A stretch of DNA of 64,000 nt, from assembly GCA_029931535.1 (NCBI GenBank), contig JAQPZY010001660.1, positions 6,456,001 through 6,520,000 of the forward strand. Direction: 5' to 3'. Source of the stretch: Margaritifera margaritifera. Lineage: Eukaryota; Mollusca; Bivalvia; Unionida; Margaritiferidae. Below, piece by piece: positions 59,701-62,004 of the stretch. The notes under the pieces are model-generated. The model was given only the letters and a program-made list of their open reading frames with translations, had not been told where the DNA came from and did no database searches. The position numbers and the translations under genes were made by a program. Positions within the stretch are counted from its first letter, which is position 1, and every line of letters starts with the position of its first letter.

Positions 59701-60096
59701 TTGAATTTAGAAATCAACAAATATTAGTGAGGTCTCTATCTGTATACACCATTATGTGGACATTGGAGAGAGGTAAATTTGACAGTTTTTGGACTACTTT
59801 ACTTGGCCATCTTTGAGGGGTACTTTTGAACACAAACTCATCAGTGAAATGGAATTCTAGCCTATATACCAGGTGAGTGCTCAGGAGGGTCATTCAAGAG
59901 AAGGCCCACTGTAAACTTGTGCAATATGTAAATGAATTAAAAGTTTCCACTGCTAGTAATCACATGCAGGATTTTTTTACTGAGAAGGTCAATCAAAGAA
60001 CAAATATCAAGAATAAATTGCTTACCTTAAAATACATTTGTTATGGCGTAACAGCTTTCCAAGGGACTCTGCACCTGGACCACGTATATTATTTCC
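418..60096 (-). CDS. LRRC45: LRRC45 (leucine-rich repeat-containing protein 45), 14 exons, 5'-incomplete
   Basis: The coding sequence is the join, on the minus strand, of 60026-60096, 55376-55554, 46761-46889, 39041-39153, 36583-36641, 34974-35051, 33980-34115, 27570-27647, 23344-23455, 11145-11215, 7019-7204, 5301-5474, 2216-2363 and 418-602. Every intron is GT-AG, phases match throughout, and the joined frame is open for 572 codons to a TGA. The N-terminal part has ribonuclease-inhibitor-like leucine-rich repeats ([30 protein letters not shown]). The rest is a charged alpha-helical coiled coil. Alignment to human LRRC45 (about 670 aa, recalled) is nearly gapless from about residue 95 to the end. 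In vertebrates LRRC45 sits at the proximal ends of centrioles, takes part in the centriole linker with rootletin and C-Nap1, and supports early ciliogenesis; the same role here is inferred. About 97% of the span is intron. The start codon and promoter are outside the window. Confidence 0.95.
603..2215. repeat. Intron with degenerate ~150-bp repeat block (about 900-1790)
   Basis: Positions 603-900 hold only unassigned AT-rich sequence. From about 900 to 1790 the same ~150-bp theme recurs about six times: gatgaccataatatttac, tttcatggcaatcc, actgcaggactag, aatgagattgt, gacaaaaagggtaataac. Copies are heavily diverged. The block ends in a gagacagacgcaagg phrase typical of such blocks. 1790-2215 is unassigned. 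Confidence 0.75.
2216..2363 (-). CDS. LRRC45: LRRC45 exon: coiled coil
   Basis: The exon is 148 nt: 49 codons, plus 1 nt completed by the last exon. The acceptor is atcctgttgcag|gagct and the donor gcatcag|gtgatt. It encodes [20 protein letters not shown] and [20 protein letters not shown]. The match to the human protein is looser here, but length and phase fit. Confidence 0.92.
2683..2903. repeat. Double-hairpin MITE, copy 1
   Basis: About 220 bp, bounded by ~25-bp terminal inverted repeats (tactgtatatcctcgcg on the left, cgcgagtatataaggta on the right). Inside are two successive stem-loops, one built on gaccctgatctgc/gcagatcagggtc and the other on gacccagatctgc/gcagatctgggtc. Three more copies sit at about 27308, 54633 and 55106. 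There is no coding capacity. The transposon superfamily is not settled; a TA target is possible because both ends carry TA. Confidence 0.85.
3070..3215. repeat. Short ~62-bp repeat, about 3 copies
   Basis: The phrases atagatgatttgccatta, gctattcaatttccatca and atgccacccc recur about every 62 bp. The units are short and moderately diverged. Confidence 0.75.
3230..4380. repeat. ~1.1-kb dispersed repeat, copy 1
   Basis: This segment aligns over its whole length, in the same orientation, with 58795-59840. Shared landmarks in order are cttataaggccacc, cctttataa-type GGTGGCC inversions, gatcacacagat, atttaatattttcattt, gtgataaaact, gttatttacaataattat, gtgcaaaacca, tgatgactt/gatgtcat, gttagcttttgtcat and gaggtaaatttgacac. 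Its start is rich in inverted GGCCACC/GGTGGCC motifs, suggesting a non-autonomous DNA transposon. No transposase was seen. Confidence 0.7.
4381..5300. other. Unassigned intron sequence
   Basis: Between the dispersed repeat and the exon at 5301, I see only diverged repeat-like phrases (acatatgcatcaaacatgc / acatatgcacaaaaaaacatgc near 4490 and 4940, each with accaaattt nearby) and no gene. Confidence 0.4.
5301..5474 (-). CDS. LRRC45: LRRC45 exon: coiled coil
   Basis: The exon is 174 nt, 58 codons, phase 0 at both ends. The acceptor is ggttttgaag|gagaac and the donor aatgag|gtttgt (a weak GTTTGT donor). It encodes [19 protein letters not shown] and [13 protein letters not shown], aligned to human LAHLEDKLRLLAQARDEAQ and VEGLRRRLEELQQ. 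Confidence 0.93.
6193..6668. repeat. 57-61-bp minisatellite, 8 copies
   Basis: The phrase accagtgtgttata recurs at about 6197, 6254, 6313, 6370, 6429, 6490, 6550 and 6608. Each is followed by agttttaatgggatgctcct and attgtactttccaaataac. Period length varies between 57 and 61 through small indels. 5475-6192 and 6669-7018 in the same intron hold nothing I can assign. Confidence 0.92.
7019..7204 (-). CDS. LRRC45: LRRC45 exon: coiled coil
   Basis: The exon is 186 nt, 62 codons, phase 0 at both ends. The acceptor is ctcctttctgttgcag|ata and the donor gaggag|gtaaat. It encodes [20 protein letters not shown] and [19 protein letters not shown], aligned to human EKAMQERVQRLEAARLSLEE. Leu/Ile residues show clear heptad spacing. 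Skipping it would keep the frame. Confidence 0.95.
7234..7802. repeat. 20-bp minisatellite, left part
   Basis: About 28 units of a 20-bp repeat (atcagactactacaaatgt), many diverged. It starts directly after an LRRC45 acceptor region and is interrupted at 7803 by a pogo-like element. The same array resumes at 8838. Confidence 0.92.
7803..8837. mobile_element. Pogo/Tigger-like non-autonomous transposon
   Basis: The left end reads cagtaaaacattgattatcc and the right end, on the other strand, cagtaaagtgtcagttat then ctgattatctag. The CAGTNAAA termini and following GATTATCC-like motif are typical of the pogo/Tigger branch of Tc1/mariner. The 1,035-bp element is flanked by TA on both sides (7801-7802 and 8838-8839). 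Removing it with one TA rebuilds an ordinary unit of the 20-bp minisatellite. No transposase frame is visible, so it probably moved in trans. Short acatacatatatgcatac repeats lie inside at about 8320-8365. Confidence 0.85.
8838..9270. repeat. 20-bp minisatellite, right part
   Basis: This continues the array split by the pogo-like element. Around 9001-9200 the units are nearly identical and exactly 20 bp apart (agactactac at 9071, 9091, 9111). The open frames across it come from repeat periodicity, not from a gene. Confidence 0.92.
9600..10920. repeat. Degenerate 'ccttgacctt' repeat block
   Basis: Eight or so diverged copies of a ~145-bp theme: tgaccttgaccttgaagata, ggacccccaatatgg, acacaccttctaatgataatg, agtataccaagtttcat, cccttaatctcaaacagctc, aaagttatagagc. 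It closes with gatggatggatagatgaatg at 10845 and a ttttgtgaaaaggtgggggaca phrase. Such intron blocks are common in mollusc genomes. 10921-11144 is unassigned. Confidence 0.75.
11145..11215 (-). CDS. LRRC45: LRRC45 exon: coiled coil
   Basis: The exon is 71 nt: 2 nt completing Glu, then 23 codons, phase 0 end. The acceptor is tttttctttttag|aacat and the donor aaggag|gtaggc. It encodes [19 protein letters not shown], aligned to human RLDMEKRRCRQSLEDSESL. An internal CAG 14 nt downstream is a possible acceptor, but it would break the phase. Confidence 0.92.
11216..12269. other. Unassigned intron sequence with a short duplication
   Basis: AT-rich intron. The only structure noted is a ~65-bp duplication at about 11825-11945: ggttgttgcttggagtgat and accatatagagggta, with acaggtgataagcaccatt between the copies. 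No gene was seen. Confidence 0.5.
12270..12563. mobile_element. 294-bp terminal-inverted-repeat element
   Basis: The left end reads cagagatgctgccaag and the right end ggcagcatctctg, a 14-bp perfect inverted repeat. The 6-bp direct repeat cacatg flanks it at 12264-12269 and 12564-12569, a likely target-site duplication. The right half recurs at about 43200-43385. There is no coding capacity. The CAGAG end is hAT-like, but hAT elements make 8-bp duplications, so the family is open. Confidence 0.75.
13040..14420. repeat. Degenerate ~110-bp repeat block A, part 1
   Basis: About 11-12 diverged copies of gtggccatatttgatgg, cagattggcatcatttgtat, aaagcccttcatgccag, atgctttctgtcaaatttgg, tcaaattctgttgagcag and aaaggtttttctattttag. 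The same family returns at 16310-17070. 12564-13040 and 14421-15140 contain no gene I can see, only AT-rich sequence. Confidence 0.8.
15150..15295 (+). repeat. tRNA-derived SINE fragment
   Basis: The segment gaggtggatcaatgcttatg is followed by ggtgttggacatgtgaccag and then a B-box-like ggtttgagtccc about 45 bp later, at about 15211. Next comes a non-tRNA tail ending in a T run. The spacing resembles a Pol III A/B-box pair. The copy is decayed. Confidence 0.55.
15838..16032 (-). repeat. tRNA-derived SINE with conserved core
   Basis: On the minus strand it begins ccagtggttagagtgctgga (tRNA-like head and A box) and continues to a B-box-like tgattcccagatcaggcc. It then carries gtgtccttaggcaagacact and gggcttagcccaaccc. 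The gtgtcctt(a/g)ggcaagacact core is recalled as widespread in lophotrochozoan SINEs; the exact family was not determined. Confidence 0.65.
16310..17078. repeat. Degenerate ~110-bp repeat block A, part 2
   Basis: Six to seven diverged copies of the same theme as 13040-14420 (tcaaatttggtcaaattctg, ggcagccatatttgatgg, tggtatcatttgta). It ends abruptly at about 17079, where DIRS-derived sequence starts, so the retrotransposon appears to have landed in this block. 16033-16309 is unassigned. Confidence 0.8.
17079..17564 (-). pseudogene. DIRS copy 1 RNase H domain, decayed
   Basis: An open stretch of 161 codons. [18 protein letters not shown] and [16 protein letters not shown] match the RNase H segment of DIRS pol, where the consensus has S-D-N-T-T-V-V. 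Here the Asp of that motif is Asn, so a catalytic metal ligand is lost. The domain is followed by a PVDSLSQW segment (consensus ..ADSLSR). The frame stays open through this segment although the rest of the element is broken. Confidence 0.8.
17594..18647 (-). pseudogene. DIRS copy 1 reverse transcriptase, frameshifted
   Basis: Pieces of one RT lie in all three minus frames. [20 protein letters not shown] and a downstream 'DAYLHIPI' equivalent near 18.2 kb are followed by 'thumb' segments near 17.9-17.6 kb, including [13 protein letters not shown], a hallmark of DIRS/Ngaro pol. No intact YxDD box is readable in frame. Confidence 0.75.
20531..20653 (-). pseudogene. DIRS copy 1 gag N-terminus (Cys-rich)
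   Basis: Starts with ATG at 20653 and stops at 20531-20533 after 40 codons. It carries [13 protein letters not shown] and then [13 protein letters not shown], a paired-Cys pattern like the zinc-binding head of DIRS gag. Copy 3 has the equivalent pattern ([23 protein letters not shown]) near 51.9 kb. The TAG is presumably a decay mutation, since gag-like frames continue downstream. Confidence 0.6.
20760..21180. repeat. Degenerate ~180-bp repeat, 2 copies
   Basis: Two diverged copies share tgtgctgcagaatgaat(t/g)gt, tagct(t/c)ataataatt, aatcaaggggtttaggaaat and ttttattaaaacct. This is another mollusc-style dispersed intron repeat. Confidence 0.6.
21292..22456. repeat. 61-bp satellite array, about 19 copies
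   Basis: The unit contains ttatcatgtgacaaagt, actatggatcctagggca, ggaaattaaaatggcac and agacatac. The period is 61 bp, seen as a 1-base shift per 60-base line. Variants (ggcaatt / gaaatt; cacac / catac; gatgaag / gacaaag) are clustered, showing local copying. Each standard unit carries the palindromes ggatcc and cctagg. 22457-23343 is unassigned. Confidence 0.95.
23344..23455 (-). CDS. LRRC45: LRRC45 exon: coiled coil
   Basis: The exon is 112 nt: 37 codons in phase 0, plus 1 nt. The acceptor is tttgttccag|gtagaa, so this exon also begins with GT after AG. The donor is ttgatg|gtaaat. It encodes [18 protein letters not shown] and then [13 protein letters not shown], matching human VDELERKFRCQQEQLFQT and MSAELKMRAIQAE. 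Confidence 0.94.
24157..25090 (-). pseudogene. Pogo/Tigger transposase remnant
   Basis: Between about 24610 and 24330 one minus frame gives [35 protein letters not shown], a stop, then [16 protein letters not shown] and [14 protein letters not shown]. This is the CENP-B-type N-terminal helix-turn-helix plus the next DNA-binding helix (..WF.Q) of Tigger/pogo transposases. In-frame stops and a (TA)n interruption at about 24219-24241 show decay. 25040-25090 (ttcggtatacagagggtttg) resembles the inner end of a Tigger terminal repeat. 23456-24156 is unassigned. Confidence 0.65.
25093..25135. repeat. (TA)n microsatellite
   Basis: A pure TA dinucleotide run of about 43 bp, directly after the Tigger-like terminal sequence. 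Confidence 0.98.
25220..26560 (-). pseudogene. hAT (ZNF862-like) transposase fossil, copy 1
   Basis: The 3' part encodes [20 protein letters not shown] then [20 protein letters not shown] (25582-25440), the hAT C-terminal dimerisation segment (consensus ..RLS..TL..LMRI...G....DFD). Upstream, 25998-25744 gives [17 protein letters not shown] then HIDTLIAHY, like the ZNF862/KIAA1586 group of hAT-derived proteins. Further upstream, [17 protein letters not shown] lies near 26.4 kb. Frames shift and stops intervene. The non-coding flank 25220-25390 is also shared with copy 2 at 61.07 kb. Confidence 0.7.
26561..27300. other. Unassigned intron sequence
   Basis: AT-rich sequence. A weak ~55-bp duplication occurs near 26870-27010 (aagaaacaatgtgtacctag / aagaaacaatctgtcaacta). 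No gene or transposon was recognised. Confidence 0.4.
27306..27534. repeat. Double-hairpin MITE, copy 2
   Basis: The terminal repeats are taccatatatactcacatata on the left and tatacgtgagtatatacagta on the right, about 25 bp each. Internal stems use cccagatttgcc / gatcagggtctat and gaccctgatctttcg / gatcagggtctat. It is inverted relative to copy 1. It ends about 36 bp downstream, in transcript terms, of the exon at 27570-27647, close to that exon's donor. Confidence 0.85.
27570..27647 (-). CDS. LRRC45: LRRC45 exon: coiled coil
   Basis: The exon is 78 nt, 26 codons, phase 0 at both ends. The acceptor is tttttgtttcag|gagag and the donor accaag|gtagaa. It encodes [17 protein letters not shown], matching human RESKLLRDLSAANEKNL. 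Because it is symmetrical and phase 0, skipping it would keep the frame. Confidence 0.93.
27648..28929. other. Unassigned intron sequence
   Basis: AT-rich intron without recognisable genes. A short inverted element lies at about 27904-28020: gaactcctttaatatggctt and tatgaatatgtcttggccga on one arm, with the gccgttcggcc-type inversion around 27955-27970. No transposon was named. Confidence 0.4.
28932..29220. repeat. Inverted-repeat pair at the low end of DIRS copy 2
   Basis: Arms at about 28932-28978 (gaaagtaaatttttagtaaa, ttatgtttctctgagc) and about 29172-29219 (gctcagaga-like ctcagagaaacataattt, then acatttactttc) are inverted copies. About 195 bp separate them, and this spacer itself contains an inverted copy of the copy 3 high end (catctttctgggatt). 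It may reflect the DIRS terminal-repeat / internal-complementary-region arrangement or a partial second insertion. Confidence 0.65.
29587..30470 (-). pseudogene. DIRS copy 2 tyrosine recombinase, decayed
   Basis: The C-terminus is well preserved: [17 protein letters not shown], followed by a stop at 29587-29589. The Tyr of SFYQHD (codon 29599-29601) sits where the catalytic tyrosine of DIRS/Ngaro recombinases lies. Upstream pieces such as 30191-29970 are out of frame with one another but match copy 3 at 48.1-47.9 kb in DNA. Confidence 0.75.
30676..30918 (-). pseudogene. DIRS copy 2 RNase H domain
   Basis: An 80-codon open stretch with [18 protein letters not shown] and [16 protein letters not shown]. 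It retains the Glu of the first motif (..EL.) and an Asp in ..EDN.., unlike copy 1. It lies just downstream of RT in the usual DIRS order. Confidence 0.75.
31067..32260 (-). pseudogene. DIRS copy 2 reverse transcriptase, frameshifted
   Basis: The leader [16 protein letters not shown] and then FPQNEWVSQ (32185-31940) match the DIRS 'PVG.RL..F...W' motif. [16 protein letters not shown] (31679-31600) is the first catalytic block, with the second Asp of DLTDAY changed to Asn. Frames break after it. Confidence 0.78.
32446..33979. other. Unassigned intron sequence
   Basis: No gene was seen. A small inverted repeat at about 33108-33210 (tgtcagttttacc / ggtaaaactgacag) encloses a purine-rich gagagagcaagaaagagaca stretch. 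The rest is AT-rich. Confidence 0.45.
33980..34115 (-). CDS. LRRC45: LRRC45 exon: coiled coil
   Basis: The exon is 136 nt: 1 nt, then 45 codons, ending in phase 0. The acceptor is gatttttcag|acttg and the donor gagag|gtaaaa. It encodes [17 protein letters not shown] and ends in RRERE. The human counterpart includes LQMTEAALALSEQKAQD. Confidence 0.92.
34746..34829. repeat. (TA)n microsatellite, ~84 bp
   Basis: A pure TA run about 145 bp downstream, in transcript direction reversed, of the exon at 34974-35051. The Ile-Tyr open frames on both strands are repeat artefacts. 34116-34745 is otherwise unassigned. Confidence 0.98.
34974..35051 (-). CDS. LRRC45: LRRC45 exon: coiled coil
   Basis: The exon is 78 nt: 1 nt, 25 codons, 2 nt. 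The acceptor follows a run of about 13 pyrimidines (tttttttag|gtctacc) and the donor is agccaa|gtaaat. It encodes [19 protein letters not shown], matching human RVGQLQEALNERHSIINAL. Hydrophobic residues fall in heptad a/d positions. Confidence 0.92.
35590..36183. repeat. ~45-bp minisatellite, about 13 copies
   Basis: The unit contains atatggctactacataaaat, cttattgcaattgtaatctt and atgtc. Periods range from 39 to 46 bp, mostly 45-46. Small variants are a fourth or fifth A in cataaaa(a)tc and gtgatc/gtaatc. 35052-35589 and 36184-36582 are unassigned. Confidence 0.93.
36583..36641 (-). CDS. LRRC45: LRRC45 exon with tandemly repeated acceptor
   Basis: The exon is 59 nt: 19 codons in phase 0, plus 2 nt that form Arg with the next exon. 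It encodes [19 protein letters not shown], matching human FLDLMETIDKQREEMAKSS. The acceptor tttctgacag|gtaaat lies in a 38-bp unit repeated five times (36622-36800). Using an upstream copy either shifts the frame or, at 3 units (114 nt), reads through to an in-frame TAA after 13 codons. Only the exon-proximal site therefore gives the conserved protein. The donor is caagag|gtatgt. Confidence 0.92.
36622..36800 (-). repeat. 38-bp tandem repeat containing a splice acceptor (5 copies)
   Basis: The junction acag|gtaaat, on the minus strand, falls at 36641/36642 (the exon's own acceptor), 36679/36680, 36717/36718 and 36755/36756. A diverged tgag|gtgaat follows at 36793/36794, all exactly 38 bp apart. 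Each unit contains the intron end plus the first ~20 nt of the exon. The AG|GTAAAT string fits both an acceptor and a donor. Confidence 0.95.
36801..38698. other. Unassigned intron sequence
   Basis: About 1.9 kb of AT-rich intron. Open frames of up to 96 codons (37426-37716) show no recognisable family or protein-like composition. No transposon was identified. Confidence 0.45.
38699..38774. repeat. (TA)n microsatellite, ~76 bp
   Basis: A pure TA run about 270 bp from the exon at 39041, on the donor side. Confidence 0.98.
39041..39153 (-). CDS. LRRC45: LRRC45 exon: start of coiled coil
   Basis: The exon is 113 nt: 2 nt completing an Asp codon, then 37 codons ending in phase 0. The acceptor is aatggtttgcag|acac and the donor cttcag|gtaaga. 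The peptide ([16 protein letters not shown]...[10 protein letters not shown]) aligns residue for residue, without gaps, to the human linker between the LRRs and the coiled coil. A perfect 30-bp tandem array starts only 57 bp upstream of this acceptor, so the branch-point region lies next to or inside repeat sequence. Confidence 0.93.
39211..39450. repeat. Perfect 30-bp tandem array, 8 identical copies
   Basis: The unit starts agtgtcatttatattagaaa and ends gtagaattac. All eight copies, at 39211, 39241, 39271, 39301, 39331, 39361, 39391 and 39421, are identical by eye. Since 30 is a multiple of 3 and no stop falls in some frames, it is open on both strands. It begins 57 bp upstream of the LRRC45 acceptor at 39153/39154. 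Confidence 0.98.
40313..41440. repeat. Degenerate ~145-bp repeat block B (inside the inverted arms)
   Basis: Seven or eight diverged copies of cttgatgatataagcatata, ttccaagtttgatcaaaatc, agatcataaatatggcctcc, agagtggtaacaagctcagc, caatcagatgcaagatcacc and taattaatatgcatgga. Confidence 0.8.
41441..43480. repeat. Degenerate ~140-bp repeat block C (inside the inverted arms)
   Basis: Copies of gtgggtctgacaatcagggg, ctataactctgttaaa, gatgatgtagaatgctgac, caatatcaagctgcatacc, aaatttggttgaaatcc and aagggagttattgtgcagaa. A 'ccttgacctttgac' block lies in the middle (42100-42780). The block closes with ggatggatggacagagagat at 43451. A half copy of the 294-bp TIR element sits at about 43200-43385. Confidence 0.75.
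44886..46760. other. Unassigned intron sequence, T-rich on the plus strand
   Basis: No gene supported. On the plus strand, 45460-46330 looks like a 3' UTR: an AG|GT junction at 45470, a short frame ending at about 45560, long T-rich sequence, and AATAAA at about 46314. It could be a fossil of a retro-inserted 3' end or an antisense non-coding transcript. Nothing recognisable is encoded. Confidence 0.35.
46761..46889 (-). CDS. LRRC45: LRRC45 exon: last leucine-rich repeats
   Basis: The exon is 129 nt: 2 nt, 42 codons, 1 nt. The acceptor is aatctgcag|atttg and the donor caatag|gtaaat. It encodes [18 protein letters not shown] and then [16 protein letters not shown], which align without gaps to the human segment ([28 protein letters not shown]). 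The first split codon gives Asp, restoring the LDLRWNN consensus across the junction. This exon closes the LRR domain. Confidence 0.95.
46890..47230. other. Unassigned intron sequence
   Basis: AT-rich sequence between the exon at 46761-46889 and DIRS copy 3. Nothing recognised. Confidence 0.4.
47470..48453 (-). pseudogene. DIRS copy 3 tyrosine recombinase
   Basis: The first 193 codons (48453-47872) are open. They include [19 protein letters not shown] (core-binding domain) and [20 protein letters not shown], where the Arg of ACRVSEL is the first catalytic arginine. After a frameshift near 47.9 kb, the rest continues in another frame with [10 protein letters not shown] and, near 47.5 kb, [17 protein letters not shown], which keeps the catalytic Tyr. 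The His-x-x-Arg box is not readable in frame. This is the clearest recombinase in the window. Confidence 0.85.
49020..49350 (-). pseudogene. DIRS copy 3 RNase H region, decayed
   Basis: The DNA matches the RNase H segment of copies 1 and 2. The reverse complements of gaaaggcattcattatagcc and ttcatttctaaaag correspond to the 'EIKAI.NAFHS' motif, and the segment near 49060 to 'V.YI'. Indels, including a run of nine C at 49020, break the frame. Confidence 0.65.
49646..50604 (-). pseudogene. DIRS copy 3 reverse transcriptase
   Basis: 50073-49708 gives [29 protein letters not shown] and [16 protein letters not shown] (first catalytic block intact). 49840-49646, in another frame, gives [17 protein letters not shown] and then [11 protein letters not shown], where the YxDD box has Lys in place of the second Asp. 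The leader at 50604-50257 holds the [13 protein letters not shown] motif in shifted frames. RT is therefore dead by frameshift and by the YLDK change. Confidence 0.85.
50531..52063 (-). pseudogene. DIRS copy 3 gag region
   Basis: The head at about 51970-51900 carries [16 protein letters not shown] then CLACTKC, the same layout as copy 1. Overlapping frames follow at 51648-51448, 51533-51237 and 51255-50839. They are rich in Ser/Pro/Thr and have no recognisable enzyme motif, as expected for gag. Frame changes at the overlaps suggest single-base indels. Confidence 0.6.
52830..52968. repeat. 28-29-bp tandem repeat, 5 copies
   Basis: The unit tatcaaaccagtagaaaatg plus cccatctg recurs at 52832, 52861, 52889, 52917 and 52945. 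Copies are nearly identical. 52452-52829 and 52969-53612 are unassigned AT-rich sequence. Confidence 0.95.
53613..54245. repeat. 69-bp minisatellite, about 9 copies
   Basis: aataggtcgagtatgatccc recurs every 69 bp (53675, 53744, 53813 ... about 54227). Each is followed by tgtacatcactccctaattg and taagtccatcactataacat, then gtttcctgt. Because 69 is 3 x 23, the minus strand shows a 128-codon repetitive frame, which is an artefact. 54246-54630 is unassigned. Confidence 0.95.
54633..54843. repeat. Double-hairpin MITE, copy 3
   Basis: The left end is tactgtatatactcacttata and the right end cttataagcgaatgtatatg. Stem 1 is acccagatctgcc / agatctgggtctatgcag. Stem 2 (gaccatgatttgcc) has lost part of its right arm. 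Same orientation as copies 2 and 4. Confidence 0.85.
55106..55326. repeat. Double-hairpin MITE, copy 4
   Basis: The left end is accagatatactcactaatag and the right end gaagcaagtatatatggtac. Stems are gatccgcc / agatctgggtctatgcag and accctgatctgctgg / cagatcagggtctatg. It lies 263 bp from copy 3 in the same orientation and ends about 50 bp from the donor of the exon at 55376-55554. Confidence 0.85.
55376..55554 (-). CDS. LRRC45: LRRC45 exon: two leucine-rich repeats
   Basis: The exon is 179 nt. It starts with 1 nt completing the Ser codon left by the previous exon, then 59 codons, then 1 nt. The acceptor is tattctcag|tata and the donor gttgg|gtgagac. It encodes LEWNALG followed by [11 protein letters not shown] and a canonical RI-type LRR ([16 protein letters not shown]). 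The human counterpart reads LEWNSLG...[16 protein letters not shown]. This is the best conserved part of the gene in the window. An alternative AG 9 nt inside the exon (gtctag|aatgg) would lose Ile-Cys-Leu and also breaks the phase. Confidence 0.95.
55555..57189. other. Unassigned intron sequence with a poly-C run
   Basis: AT-rich intron with a pure run of 19 C at 55935-55953. No gene was seen. The frame at 55841-56137 runs through the poly-C tract and is not protein-like. Confidence 0.45.
57190..58215. repeat. Degenerate ~140-bp repeat block D
   Basis: Six or seven diverged copies of gataacaagattttcaagat, ggctgccatggtggccatat, tggatgtcagatcagcacca, ttttcatttaggaccaacta and gacatcataagaagtctttt. 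It closes with gatggacggcaaggaacaga near 58177. 58216-58790 is unassigned. Confidence 0.8.
58795..59840. repeat. ~1.1-kb dispersed repeat, copy 2
   Basis: The partner of 3230-4380, same orientation, about 70% alike by eye, with small indels. It starts with tggttcccctttataaggcc and ends near ggccatctttgaggggtact. A tandem duplication of gactttttttttagtctcat occurs at 59389-59428 in this copy only. Confidence 0.7.
60026..60096 (-). CDS. LRRC45: LRRC45 exon (most 5' in window): leucine-rich repeat segment
   Basis: The exon is 71 nt: 23 full codons starting in phase 0, plus 2 nt completed by the next exon. The acceptor reads ttatattttag|gga and the donor taag|gtaagc. It encodes the end of one LRR and the helix that follows ([16 protein letters not shown]), matching the human segment GNNLRAAGAEALGKLL. 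The exon with the preceding LRR strand (human ..LRFLDLK) was not found between 60097 and 64000, so it should lie further right. Confidence 0.93.
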
Positions 60097-61069
60097 CTAA
60101 AATATAAGACCATATTTGTATAAATGACAGTTTATTTATTGTTCAAATTGTGAAAGTCCTTTGGTAAATATCCAGATTTTTGAATTAAAATCATAATTTT
60201 ATTGATTAAAAGAATGATGCTCATCAAAATATACAGGACATGTACTTTCCTTGAATAATTATTAAATTCTTAATGCTATGGATACTGCAAATTTACTCCC
60301 CAAAATGACTCTATCTGAGGAATAATGACTTGGTTATACAGCTGTGTGACTGAAAAAAATTAATGAAAAAGCAACAAATACAAGATTACATATATTATGC
60401 AATAAAACCTTGTTAACTCAAACATGAATCACTTTAACACTCAGCATCACTCAAATGCATTGTTTAGGCTAGGATTTCAATTATTGGGGTCAAGATTGCC
60501 CATCCATAGGAGAAACAAGGTATGCTATCATCAGTGGGACCAGGCATTTAACATCAGAAAATAATACAGTAAATACTGGATGAGGTCAGTATACATGAAT
60601 GCATTACACTTTCTGCAGGATCAATTAACAAAAACCGACTTGTATTCAGACTTATCTGAGCTGAATCAAACATTTTTTATCTACTCGGTCAACAAAGGTC
60701 TTCTGACACAAAATTGCAGCAACCTGTTTTGTTGCACACAACATGCTTGTATATGGCCCATTCTCATTTGTTCTAGTAGGGAAGTCTGCAACTGGCTGTT
60801 TGCTCAAAAACTAATAATCAAAAGCACTGATCATCATGTATATAATTAAATAAATACACCTGTCACTTTATGTGTGTGTTTGTATTTCATTGTCCCCTGA
60901 GTTAGGCTGAAATGTAGGGAATCTTTGTTATTTTCACCATGTCATTTTCCAACTTATATATCAACAATCCTTCAATTCTACCCCCCCCCCCCCCACCCCC
61001 GAGTTCAACTGGACTTCATAGAAACACATGAATCTGCTGCCTGTAATATATATTCATTAAAAAAACAAT
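60097..61069. other. Unassigned intron sequence with C-rich run
   Basis: No exon for the missing LRR strand was found here. A C-rich run (14 C, A, 5 C) is at about 60980-61000. The 89-codon plus-strand frame at 60580-60849 has no recognisable motif. Confidence 0.45.
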
Positions 61070-61740
61070 GTTTTGACCTCTCCATAGGTCTCATCAGGTG
61101 GTAGCAGCAAACCATAAGTTTATCCCTATGATTTGCTATGGATTTCCACATTTCTTTTGTTAAAACAAAATATATTTACACTGTATTCATATCACTGATC
61201 AAAACATGCCACATCTATATTATGGTAAATTCACTCAAAGTCCATTAGTTTAACGAAAAAATTCTCTTTGTTTTGTTGTTACAGATATCTATTTTTATTT
61301 CCCTTCCACCCCCTGACTGTTGGCATGGAATCAAAGTCTTTTATATCAACACCAACAAGATTTATTCTCGTAAGTTCATCAAGAGTGTCAACACTCAGCC
61401 TGCACTGCAGCTTTGTTTTGATAAATTTTGGTGCAAAAATCCACACACACACTCCACGCTTGGCACTGGAAGTACATTTGAAATTTCTATCAAACGAGTC
61501 ACATTCAGCAACTGTCCTTCACTGAAACTAGTTTTGTCAATAATTCAGCTGCTGACAGTCCTCTATAATTGTTGTACACAATTTACTTGAGAAACCCCCA
61601 CTCATTACTTCATCAGTACTGTTCTCTCTTGGTTGACCATAATGAGTGATCAAAGTGTCCATGTGATCATTACCAAACAGTGGCATGTCACTAACATTTG
61701 CAGAAAGTGTAAGACTCAAACACAGTGAATGCATTTAAAA
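61070..61740 (-). pseudogene. hAT (ZNF862-like) transposase fossil, copy 2
   Basis: Aligns in DNA with 25240-25910 in the same orientation. The minus strand gives, in broken frames, ANVSDMPLFGNDHMDTLITH near 61.68 kb and then LSVDTLDELTRINLVGVDIK near 61.38 kb. Both copies share the non-coding flank ataagtttatccctatgatt, so they derive from one family. This copy is shorter and more decayed. Confidence 0.65.
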
Positions 61741-62004
61741 TCATATGAACTGAACTGCAATTGGCAATCTTGCAAAGGGAAATAAAACAGTCAGAAGTAA
61801 CTAATCTTGCCAGCAACTTGATATTTGCTCATGCATACACTGATATTTACTACTTTTAGTTCAGGGGAAGTTCCAACAAATTCTGCAGCACATCTTAGAT
61901 TACCATGAGTAAAATAATGATATTATAAATTATATACATTTTATTATGCATCATTATGACTCACTGTGTTTAAGCAAAAATTGCATCATCTCACATAAAA
62001 TAGT

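Noticed and set aside
59877..60107. 76-codon plus frame
   Set aside because: Overlaps the LRRC45 exon 60026-60096 in antisense; no family recognised.
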